DNA from: Lineus longissimus
Taxonomy: Eukaryota > Nemertea > Pilidiophora > Heteronemertea > Lineidae
Length of the DNA: 64,000 nucleotides
Assembly (NCBI RefSeq): GCF_910592395.1
Contig: NC_088321.1
Location: 1,118,001 to 1,182,000 of the forward strand
Direction of reading: 5' to 3'
A model generated the notes under the pieces. That model worked only from the letters and a program-made list of their open reading frames with translations. It was not told where the DNA came from and made no database searches. Below, piece by piece: positions 54,561-64,000 of this stretch. Numbering within the stretch: position 1 is the first letter of the stretch; each line of letters opens with the position of its first letter. The position numbers and the translations under genes were made by a program.

Positions 54561-55629
54561 GGTGCGATGGGACCATCCATATAGTTCCTTCCGACACATT
54601 TTTGTTTTGGTAATGTAATACATTGTGATTGACCTTATTCACGGGAATCGGGCGTTTCCAGTGATATACGACACAAATGGGTTGTCCTCATGCATTCACT
54701 TTCGAAACGCATTTTAAAATAGATGTTACGTCCTGTTAATGGGGCACGTCATCATCGCGTACATTTGGGAAAAACTCCCTAACGAGACCGGAGCAGACGG
54801 CTGAAAGTAGTTTAGTTATTGGCCGCTAGGGTACAGAATGTACGTCGCTCACCCGAATTTTTCACGCAACTATAGCTAAATAGAGCTAGTTCTAGTTTGT
54901 GATTCAATTTGATACTTCAGATTTGGGCAGTAGACCAATATAACTTAGTCGTCAGTGTGGTTTTAAGCTGGAAAAACGTATTTGTTTTTCTTAAAGTGCC
55001 TTTTTTGGACGGGTGTGTGCGATTGTTTTGTTTTTATCTCACGTGACCTCGATCATGTCGACACAAAATTGAAATAAACCACCCTTTTCTGTCATTATTT
55101 AGGACGGATATTTCTCTGATAAAAATATTAATATAATTGGCCAATTTCTTAGGCATATGATGTAGCGAATTCCCATGAAGATTTAAATTAATTTCAACCA
55201 ATGGGATAGCAACCACCACCGGAAGATCGCGGAGAAATCGGTAAACTCAACGGAGTTAATTCAGAAAAATACCAAAAAAAATTGTTTGTAGGATATACAA
55301 TATTTACTCTCTTTATTTCTCATCAAATCAGTATATACTCCCACACACACGTGTATCTTAAGAGCCCCTCCTAAAGGGGGGCTTATAAAAATTTGTAATT
55401 GAATTTGAAAATTTCCATAGCGTAAATATGTAGTTGGTATACACTTCGACACTGCCGTTGTGTAAACAGACATACACATATATAACATAGACCCCCATAT
55501 AACAGTTCTTATTGGGGTCAATCTAAACAGTCATACAAACTTTGTATAGACATATATTCTAATACAGAACATTTACCCGGACGCAACACCTTTCGTGGGG
55601 GTTGATAGCCTAAAGAGGCGAAAAAAGGA
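54561..55629. other. No gene called; dispersed motif at 55578-55615
   Basis: 55585 'tttcgtgggggttgatagcc' is a reverse copy of the 'cgacccccacgaaac' family. ORFs of 61-86 codons are unsupported. Confidence 0.45.
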
Positions 55630-56020
55630 GCGAAAGCCTTTTGCTTTTTGCATTACCTAGTACATGTGCTGCTCCATTGTTTCAGGGTGCTTCGTGGACT
55701 AGCCCCTGGCTACTTCAATCTCCCACTTGCAGAGGCCACTCACCACACGAGGTCGTCAGTACCCTCTATGAAGTTGCTGCCAAACGAACAAGGACCTCGT
55801 TTGGCGACAGGGCTTTCTCTGCCTGCGCTCCATCTCTTTGGAATCAACTCCCATCTTATATTCAGGATGCTTCGGATGTCCTTAAATTCAAATGTCAGTT
55901 AAAGACCTGGCTGTACGCGAGGCACTTTGAGGGGGCAGCGCCTTGAGCACGATTTGTTCGGTGGAAAGGCGCCCCACACAAAGTTTATAATGTAATGTAA
56001 TGTACATAGTACATGTATGA
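55630..56020 (+). pseudogene. 5'-truncated, frameshifted LINE tail
   Basis: One frame reads 'VLRGLAPGYFNLPLAEATHH' and then shifts to 'TRTSFGDRAFSACAPSLWNQ' and 'VLKFKCQLKTWLYARHFEGA' with a stop near 55946. Same CR1/L2-type C-terminus as at 48671 and 8432. The 3' end has the stutter 'aatgtaatgtaatgta'. The frameshift shows it is dead. Confidence 0.9.
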
Positions 56021-56443
56021 TAAGTATGTTCTTAAACAGTAACGATACTGCAAATAAATTATTCAACTTGGTTTCAAAATGCTTATTTCGCACTAATCAA
56101 ATCAATACAGAAAGTTAACTGCGCTGTGTTGAAATACACGAATGGTTTTGAAATAATTTGATATATGATGCTATAATGAAACATATGGATAGGAAGTCGC
56201 AATTATATTTATTCAGTTTGCTTGGCCTGCCATGCCCGAGTGACTATAATATGCTATGTTTAAAACAAGTAGGCCTACATTCATGAGCATTGGAAGGCAA
56301 TTTCACGGGTGGGTAATTGTTCTTTCTTTCCAAGAAAAAGGCCTACCAGGTTTTAAAACGGCAGTCACCTCATTTTGAAGGAGTTCTGATTGGTGATTTT
56401 GGATTTCAGGTTCCAGCCAAAATGGTGGTACCCATTGCCAACC
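56021..56443. other. No gene called
   Basis: AT-rich sequence without supported ORFs; ends at the foldback element. Confidence 0.5.
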
Positions 56444-57784
56444 AGACCCTTTGCAATGACGTCACGATGTCGGCCATGTTGGGGGCCAGATATAACGTGA
56501 TGACGTCGGCTTTCTTCTTTTCAGGACTTCGCGTCAGGACTCGCGCAAAGCGTCACAACATAGCGCCGCGCTCGTGACCGCACTGTTCGCGGCCATCTTG
56601 TGGGGCATTGTGACGCATATTGCAAAGCGTCTATAGTGAAAGGTACAAGGGGGACCTCTGCAAAATGCTTTCAGTTATAGCTCAGTTTATTTTCCTTGGG
56701 ATACTCGGCAACAGCTGATTATAAGTACAAAGCGTGTCTAGGGTTACATAAAATATTTGATTTATTTCACAAAGTGCAATCGAAAATCAAGATTTTTTTT
56801 CTTAATAGCCCGTCAACACATAGATTGTTTCAATTGAGATTGGAGGGAAGCATTTGTACTTCGAGACGCAAATAGTTTCATGGTCGATATCAGTATTGTG
56901 TTTGCGAACAGTTTGAGCCCCAAGCGATGAGGACAAAACGTTTAGGAATGGACTGCTGCAAGTCAAAAGTATCATTGGATGTTATTTGCTACGTTCTCAC
57001 AATGAACACCAACAAATCGAGCAGCTGAATTTGGCCCCTATTGATGTCAGTACGTGCTTCGCAAAAAAAGCTCTGGAAAGAAAATGTCCAGGCGGATAAC
57101 AAATTGTCTTTGGGTTTTCCGATGAAAAATCGCACATCTAGGTTTTTCGTGAAAGTCGCGAAAGAAGACGCCGGCGAAAATTGATATCACTCGGTGAGTA
57201 CGTCATCATGCTGGCCCGGGAGATGAGATGTACTTGCGGTGCATCCCAAATACCACCAACATCTCCAATCAACCTCATTTCTTTGATGGCCTGACGCAAT
57301 TATCGGTATAAAGATGAGATGCAACGCTGCTCATGAATAACAGAAGGGTTTAGGAAATTGGTCATACGTGCAAATATTAAGGTTATAATGTCGTACAATC
57401 ATAGCCTTGGCGTGCATTGATATGTATATTTCCATCCATCTGTGTCTCCATAGAAGGGCTCTATAGACGCTTTGCAATATGCGACACAATGCCCCCCAAG
57501 ATGGCCGCGAACAGTGCGGTCACGAGCGCCACGCTATGTTGTGACGCTTTGCGCAAGTCCTGACGCGAAGTCCTGAAAAGAAGAAAGCCGACGTCATCAC
57601 GTTATATCTGGCCCCCAACATGGCCGACATCGTGACGTCATCACGTTATATCTGGCCCCCAACATGGCCGACATCGTGACGTCATCACGTTATATCTGGC
57701 CCCAAACATCGCCGACATCGTGACGTCATCACGTTATATCTGGCCCCAACATGGCCGACATCGTGACGTCATTGCAAAGGGTCT
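56444..57784. mobile_element. Foldback element, 1.34 kb, with arms of 193 and 324 bp
   Basis: The left arm (56444-56636, 'agaccctttgcaatgacgtc' to 'aagcgtctatag') is the reverse complement of the right arm (57461-57784). The right arm is longer by 131 bp because a 44-bp unit is present four times (57591, 57635, 57679, 57723) instead of once; 3 x 44 - 1 = 131. The 824-bp loop has no ORF, so the element is non-autonomous. No clear target duplication. Confidence 0.93.
57591..57766. repeat. 44-bp tandem units in the right foldback arm
   Basis: 'acgtcatcacgttatatctg' plus 'gcccccaacatggccgacat' repeated four times; the last unit is 43 bp. Confidence 0.95.
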
Positions 57785-58441
57785 ATTATTGTAACTTGCC
57801 CGATGGTCACTGTATACACTCCCGAGTTAGACCATTCGTCATATTTTTCCTTCTTCCTTTAGCAGCGGAACGAGATGAATCCACTTCATCGGGAGTGTTG
57901 CTCAATGTAAAACTGATTGAAAATACGGTTTTGTGGACTTGATCCAAAGTAAACACCAAAACTCCAGCAGACTTAATTAAATTCCCATAAAAAGTTGATT
58001 ACAGTTTCCACGGAATCAAAGTAAATATAATCGCGAGGATTGCTATTGAATATTTTTATTGGATTTCTATTCCAGAATAAATAATAAAAGGATAATGGAT
58101 TTTAAAGCGAACTTCGTGCGTGCAACACAATAAATACCCTCCCTCAATCGGTATCAAAGCAATATGATGCGTCATCGAGTCATACGTGAGTTGTCCGCAT
58201 GTTTGTCAGGCCGTAGCTCGCGGGCCGATCTTCGCCGGACTTATAAATGGCTCAGTACACAATTAAATCTGCTATGGGGTCCGTGTACATACATTGTCGT
58301 GATTTAAACAAAAAACAATGCTGCGATTTTCATCAAACTTTGCAGAAGTGTAGCCCAATATCTTGTCAATGTCATAAGTGAATTTTAGAAAGTTCCAATG
58401 ATTCTAAATTGTTTTATTAGCGTTTTCGTGAGACATGGCAG
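57785..58441. other. Repeat pair with 28352-28560 and 51463-51560
   Basis: 58105-58260 matches the flanks of the 101-bp array, and 58250-58441 matches 28352-28557 ('gggtccgtgtaca', 'tcttgtcaatgtcataagtg'). No gene. Confidence 0.65.
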
Positions 58442-58628
58442 TATACACCTTTACAGAAATGGGGCGCTGAGTGTCCGAAATAGTGATGTCATAAGGGGTA
58501 ACTTGGCCTTATGGTGGAGGGACAAAGGAGATAGTCATGGTTGACCAACACACTTGAATGCCTTTAATGACGGACAAGGGGGAAAAGTTAGTTCCAATGC
58601 AAGCCACCAATTTCGGGAAGCATGTATA
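58442..58628 (+). mobile_element. MITE 'tatacacc' family, copy 4, with empty site in the window
   Basis: Flanks 'gagacatggcag' and 'tatgacacgacgcgg' match the uninterrupted 'gtcagaatatgacacaatac' at 28565, which identifies the insertion point at TA. Confidence 0.95.
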
Positions 58629-59172
58629 TGACACGACGCGGGGACGTGTTTACTGCCTGAGAGAGAATATCTTTCCGACTCCGTAAAATCTAGAAAGTGA
58701 GTTCCTATTTCAAAAGCGACCACGGTACCGCTGAAAAGTTGATTGTGATCTCAGTCCAGCAGGTATTGAGAAGATGTTAAAAGGAGGCCGGAACTTTGGT
58801 GGTGCGTAATGGATTTTAACGTCGATTGATACGAGTTTCAACGCCAGTGTATTTGAAGCCTAGAAATTAACTGAACACGTGTGTCTATGATAGCGAGGCA
58901 TTAATGGTTGCGTTGATAGTTCCCGGAGGGGCTGTGTGGAATATAATAAGGTCGTAGCTTGCCTCAGGGACAAATGTAATGGCAGGAGTCGATATTCCTG
59001 TATACAAATACAATATGTGTACATCGCAAGTACATTGCGTGTACCAAGATTATCATAGATAATTTTTGTACAGAATTTCACGCACAGCGAGCTTTGGGTG
59101 ATCGTTATTATACATTTTGCCTGTTTCCAATGATTCTAACACTTGTTATGGCGAATGTTGTGATTAGATCTG
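58629..59172. other. No gene called; 58629-58720 continues the pair with 28568-28670
   Basis: 'gtttactgcctg.gagagaat' is shared with 28590-28612. The rest shows nothing. Confidence 0.5.
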
Positions 59173-59298
59173 GACCCGGTTGCTCAAAATAAGTGTTGTC
59201 GCTAACGCTGGCGTTAGATCTAACGGCTGAACTGAAGGAGATATGATAACGCCAGGTGAAGTCAGCGTTAGTGGCAGCGTTTGTTTTGAACAACTCCA
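59173..59298. mobile_element. MITE 'gttgttca' family, copy 4
   Basis: 'acccggttgctcaaaa' to 'gttttgaacaactcc', with 'actgaaggagat' inside as in copy 1 at 1049. Confidence 0.85.
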
Positions 59299-60395
59299 GT
59301 CAATTAAAATGATGCAAATTAAAGCAGTTTGCGAAAATATTGAATTCTGTTCGTTTTGTTGTCTCAAAACATGCCAAAGGACTGATGATGACACCAGTGA
59401 CATTCATACGTCATCGTTTTATGTGTTTGAGAGTTTGAGAATTGTTTTTGGAACGCTAGAAGATAGATCGTTTTTTCTCCTTCTTGAAAAGTCATAGTCC
59501 AGCTGTCTATTGTTTGGTAACAACACCGACAGATGTTACAGGACAATTAATTGTTTGTATATTTCGATGACATTTTGCTCATAAAGTTTGTACAATGAAA
59601 ATTGTACTATGGTTTACGCTTTGAATATAAAATAGGTCTCGTTCCCAGCATCACGACAATGACTGACTGCGGGTGGTTACGAGGTTGAACAAATAACGTC
59701 ATTATGATCGGTATTTGGCAAGAGCAGGTTTTTCTCCCTCAGGTCGCAATTTGCAAATCTCCATTTTGATGGCAAATTAGTGCTTCTTCCTTCCCGCTCG
59801 TTAGCAATAAAATGAGGCTGATTACCGCATTCTGATTGGTTGTGGAGTCTGAGCTCTCTTTTGTTGGGAGGCGATTTGATAGGCTTTTGGGACTGTAAAC
59901 AGTTTGTGGCAGTCGTTTGTCAGTTGATACACTGTGTGTTTATTTGCAGGGTTGTGTATAAAAGATGGAATTAGCTCGATGAATCAGATGTCCTCTTGCT
60001 GGAGCGTCTTTCCTTGACTTGGTTAAGGTCTTGTGTACAATGTGGAATTTACTGGAACGAACAGGTTATTGCTTCCTGTCGGTTTGGTGTAACATGTTTA
60101 AGGAATTGATGCAGATATGGAAGGTTGTGAGTTGTCTCCGAAAGGGTGGAGCTAAAATGTTGGCCGAGGTTTGGGGCGAAACGACGGATCCACCCGAGCT
60201 GTGTTTGGTTAGACAACAAAAACCGATAGGTATCAACTTCTATTTATGACCATCTTTTCAGGCATTCTCTCCATCCACCCACTGTCATAAAGGACCAGTG
60301 TGGGCGTGGGATTAAGGTCAAGGGTACTCCTACTCGCCACGAGGCGCCGCCACGCGTACAGCCATGCTATCGTTGATCTAAATACTTTTCGATAG
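59299..60395. other. No gene called; weak exon candidate at 60019-60249
   Basis: A 76-codon ORF (+) follows an acceptor-like 'tttatttgcag' at about 59940 and reaches 'ccgatag/gtatca', a possible donor. It has no motif. Recorded but not called as a gene. Confidence 0.35.
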
Positions 60396-60583
60396 TATAC
60401 ATGCTTCCCGAAATTGGTGGCTTGCATTGGAACTAACTTTTTCCCCCTTGTCCGTCATTAAAGGCATTCAAGTGTGTTGGCCAACCATGACTATCTCCTT
60501 TGTCCCTCCACCATAAGGCCTAGTTTCCCCTTATGACATCACTATTTCGGACACTCAGCGCCCCATTTCTGGAAAGGTGTATA
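60396..60583 (-). mobile_element. MITE 'tatacacc' family, copy 5 (reverse)
   Basis: Full-length in reverse orientation, 'tatacatgcttcccgaaatt' to 'ctggaaaggtgtata'. Confidence 0.92.
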
Positions 60584-61574
60584 GCCAGCTGGTTTAAGGG
60601 CATGGGTTATAAAATCCAAGTCACTCTGTGGTGTCCGTCCAAATGCGATGTTCATGCAAGTTGAATGATTTTTCAATGATTCTGTTTGTAGAAGTCACGG
60701 CCCTGCTGGAAGATATTTTTGCACGGACTCCTCTCCATCATGAAGTCTTCTCATGACCGAGAGCACCTCCGTCATATTGGCGGTCATCACTTGTTATTGT
60801 CAGTAGTCTCGCTAGCTACAGCGCTTCACAAACACACTACGCAGCTCTCTCTGCGTCTATAATTGGCAATGAATCTCCAATGATGAATGTAACCTCACGA
60901 TAAGAAACATGTCAACTTCCGTAACTAGTAACCATTGTATGTTGAGTGACAGACGATTCGAGCTTGTGATAGCCGCTTTAATCATGAATCTCGGGGGTGA
61001 AGATATATTGTGATATGGGCTTTTAATAGCCCTTGTATTGCGACTTCACAATACCCCTGCAGACTTTTAACACGTTGTACCACACTTTTGTCACTGTTCA
61101 TGTAATCGAGAGTAGAATTGACGGCTTTTCTTGCTTCACTGCAACAAAATCTCTGTACCACATCACGTCGCTATGAAAATTCTCCACAGAAATTATCTTC
61201 AAACCTCCATTATCATAACCACTACCACACGTTCACAACCTCATTATTTCAAAAACCAAATATCCCATTCGGATTAATATCTCCTCAGAGAATCTCGCGA
61301 GATTATGTAAAAAATCGAACGCTCACTTGCTGTGACATAAAATCGTTAGTTTGGTTCTTACATCGGGACGCACGCCAGTAGCAGCTGACAGGAGAGTTAG
61401 GAATTAGATAAGGACGCAAGGAAATAACGCTATACTCCATTTTACGAGAAATGGCACTGCCAGCTTCGCAGTAAAAGCCTGCATTGTGTTAATTTGCCTA
61501 ACATCTCGCAGTTAAAAGAAATCCTGCCTAATTCTCGCGGTCTGTTGTCTTAAAACAAGGTCCGGTCCATTGTT
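60584..61574. other. No gene called
   Basis: Short ORFs (up to 87 codons) without motif or borders. Confidence 0.5.
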
Positions 61575-61845
61575 CCAATGCTCGCACCTACATGTGGGCC
61601 TAACTTCCCATTGTTCCAATGCTCGCACCTACATGTGGGCCTAACTTCCCATTGTTCCAATGCTCGCACCTACATGTGGGCCTAACTTCCCATTGTTCCA
61701 ATGCTCGCACCTACATGTGGGCCTAACTTCCCATTGTTCCAATGCTCGCACCTACGTGGGGGCCTAACTTCCCATTCTCCCAATGCCTCCTCAACAAGTT
61801 CAATCTTGTTAATATCGACCCCCACGGAGCATCTTCATGTGAGTC
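61575..61845 (+). repeat. 'cgacccccacgaaac' family copy with 41-bp tandem units (5)
   Basis: 'ccaatgctcgcacctacatg' starts at 61575, 61616, 61657, 61698 and 61739. The array ends in 'gttaatatcgacccccacgg'. Confidence 0.93.
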
Positions 61846-62839
61846 GATGTGCTTTAACCGATGCAAACCAACATCCTTGCATATTCAATTGAAGGTTCGT
61901 TTGAAGAGAACTGTGATGATAAACTGGATGGTGTTTTCGGCATCCCAATGAGGCGTGCGACATGAAAGACACATTTCTTACACTTCGCTTGACTGAAAAA
62001 TACCTTTGAAGTTCTGTGGTGGTCCGTGATTTATCGGAGCCTGCCGACGTGGCCATTTCGGAGGAAGAACAACTTCGTTGATACAGGGTGTCAGAAAAAA
62101 CAATTGGTTAATTCATCAGCATGTTTCAGGGTAAAATTAAATCCTTTCCAAGAAAATGTGATACCAGAACAAAATATTTCAGCTATTTTTTGTCGTAAGT
62201 CTTTAAGACAAGTGGCTTAATCCTTCATGAAAGATATAGTAGAACACCTTTTCTATAGGGGGACACTATTCGTGTTACACCAGGTTGCGTTGATCACCAT
62301 CATCATCATAATCAATGCTGCGTGGTAACAAGACCTAGGCCTTGCCTGGCCTTTATTTCATACCATGTGACGGACTGTTTGTCCAGAAGAATTTGTATGA
62401 CGTCATATGGTTGAGGTCTCCGCCGTGTTTATGATACGCCAATAACGATCTCGCGTACATTGACGAGTTTCTCGGCATTTCTTCAGCGCGAAGAGTAAAA
62501 GCTGCATTCCCCTACCCTCACCATTGGCAACGGTTGCCAAGTGATACTTGAAACGTGTACAAGCGTGCATTTGGTCTCCACCGGTTTTGGATGCAAATAA
62601 AGCGCCATCCTCTCATTGGGAGATTAAAAAAAGCTGATCTCACAACGGAGTTGTTTTATCATTGGCGTCTAGTCTCGATTTCCGTCTTTCATTCATTCAA
62701 GCCATTAAAGCTGAAATGATTAATGCCTACCGATGCCAAGACCTTTGCAACCGAATCCGTGATGTTTTCATCGAATCGATTTGATATGTGATTTTACGTT
62801 TCTGCTGTGTTTTTGTTATAACTTGTAAAGCCACACGTC
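61846..62839. other. No gene called
   Basis: 62081 'atacagggtgtcag' and 62255 'ctatagggggacac' with 'gttacaccagg' resemble MITE ends of the families above. No supported exon. Confidence 0.4.
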
Positions 62840-63302
62840 AACAGTAATATTACACAAAAACTGTTTGAATCTTTGGTTAAAAAAAACACAAATAACGACC
62901 AGTTGGAAACAGCAAATAACACACAACACGTACAGTATATAATAATAATAATAATAGCTTTATTCACATAAACTAATAGTTTGTAGTGATTACAGAGAAA
63001 ATTTCAACACAAAAATTACATATATATCTATATTTCGCTGGTGCGTATTTCCTTTTGCCGTTTTTTTGCGAATTGCAAATATTTTGCGGCATAGAATAAT
63101 GTTCAAAGTGTACGAATATTTATACTAAAGGAGTTTCTCCGATCATCAGTTGGAATCCTGCCGGTGTGTGACAGCAATTATTGGAATTATTGTCAACAAT
63201 AATATTACACAAAATCTGTTTGAAGCTTTGGTTCAAAAAAACACAAATAATAACTAGTTGGAAACATCAAATTACACACAACACGTACAGTATATAGATG
63301 AT
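62840..63302 (-). mobile_element. Probable LINE 3' end between two 105-bp direct repeats
   Basis: 62840-62940 and 63195-63300 are near-identical ('cacacaacacgtacagtata' in both). Between them 'taataataataatagcttta' followed by 'ttcacataaac' looks like a reversed LINE 3' tail. The ends resemble target or local duplications too long for a simple LINE insertion. Confidence 0.5.
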
Positions 63303-64000
63303 ATAGGGTCTATTTCACAAAAGCATATTTCACAAACACATATTTTCGCAAACAAATTTACATTAGCGTTAACTCTTTCGAACATCTTAGAAAGGGGACA
63401 TCGTCCTGAAATCGAAAGTTACTAGATGTTTGGTTCGGATTTGCCAGTGATGTTACATCATTATCCATTCACTCCACATACGATACTAACCCCCCCCCCT
63501 AACTAGATCTACCTCTAGTAGCGGTGGACTCATTAGACATGCTTAGATGTAAGTTATTTTGCTCCTTGAGCCCCAGCCCTGATCCATTGTCAAAGCCCGC
63601 TAACGCCTTGGCTTTAGTTCCCGCTTTTCTGCTGCCATACCATAGGGTTATCAGCGCAAATGGATGACATCGACCCCCACGAAACAACTCCCATGAGGGC
63701 CCATAGCCTTCAACCGCCAAGAGCAAATAAAGTCATGGAAATCTGACGTGGTAAAGTATGATAACCTTTAGACGATCCCCGCATAAAAAAACACACACCC
63801 AGTCATAAAAATTACATGTGACAATACGCCAGCTCAGCTAAAACGCCCAGATATATAATTGATAATTGGGTAGTAAAGTATTATTACAGTGTACTGATGA
63901 TGTGTGTCAATTATAATTATTCGGGCGTTGCCTTTTTTCTGCCTTCAAGTTAAAGGTAACACCTACATTACTGAAGCTTTAGTTCGCTGGTGCGTATTTC
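63303..64000. other. No gene called; dispersed motif at 63590-63712
   Basis: 63664 'gacatcgacccccacgaaac' is another copy of the dispersed family. The last 17 bases repeat 63036 ('tcgctggtgcgtatttc'). A 75-codon minus ORF is unsupported. Confidence 0.45.

Overview
The window looks like nuclear DNA from a metazoan, most likely a marine invertebrate. It is AT-leaning and gene-poor. It is full of tandem repeats, short inverted-repeat elements (MITEs), tRNA-headed SINEs and 5'-truncated LINE tails. Coding signal comes as exons with GT/AG borders, not as bacterial operons. I could not fix the phylum from sequence alone. There are no rRNA genes, credible functional tRNA genes, CRISPR arrays or viral genes.

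The organising feature of the left 26 kb is a head-to-tail triplication of one minus-strand gene module: A (about 6540-12672), B (about 12840-21052) and C (about 21956-26392). Each module has a PAN/Apple-like exon (A 9928-10223, B 18417-18703, C 25252-25544) and, further 3', a long terminal exon with beta-propeller-like character (A 7301-8280, B 12861-13867, C 22422-23416). PAN-exon lengths are 296, 287 and 293 nt, so they differ only by multiples of three. All PAN exons end in phase 1 with a G, and all terminal exons start in phase 1, so the join gives a Gly codon in every copy. Roughly 0.5 to 2 kb upstream of each gene sits an array of a 17-bp unit that is open in all six frames. The modules have since taken different insertions (LINE, SINE, several MITEs, a 118-bp satellite), which act as internal clocks. 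Remnants around 4.3-6.2 kb may be a decayed fourth copy.

The middle (26-40 kb) is mostly non-coding. It holds a second, unrelated 17-bp array bounded by 32-bp direct repeats (29481-29958), a region of repeated 'cagtgtgtatcag' segments with a TA-flanked MITE (35.1-36.2 kb), and a 1.6-kb array of about 180-bp units that flips orientation in its centre (37.9-39.5 kb). Next to this lies a single-exon ORF of about 321 codons on the minus strand (39533-40498) that I do not recognise.

The right part (40-64 kb) has an 83-bp array (43.1 kb), a possible promoter with a ZNF143/Staf-type motif (44.68 kb) next to a disordered-protein ORF (45.1 kb), LINE tails at 48.7 and 55.7 kb, a possible first exon with CRE/E-box elements (49.2 kb), a 101-bp array (51.6 kb), GC-rich hairpins (54.4 kb), a 1.34-kb foldback element (56.4-57.8 kb) and several MITE copies.

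For several mobile elements the empty insertion site is present elsewhere in the same window, so the insertions can be read directly: a TA-target MITE at 58.4 kb against 28.55 kb, another at 35.3 kb against 35.15 kb, and a SINE with a 10-bp target duplication, itself split by a MITE, at 6.8-7.3 kb. All gene functions here are inferred from sequence character; none was confirmed by a search.
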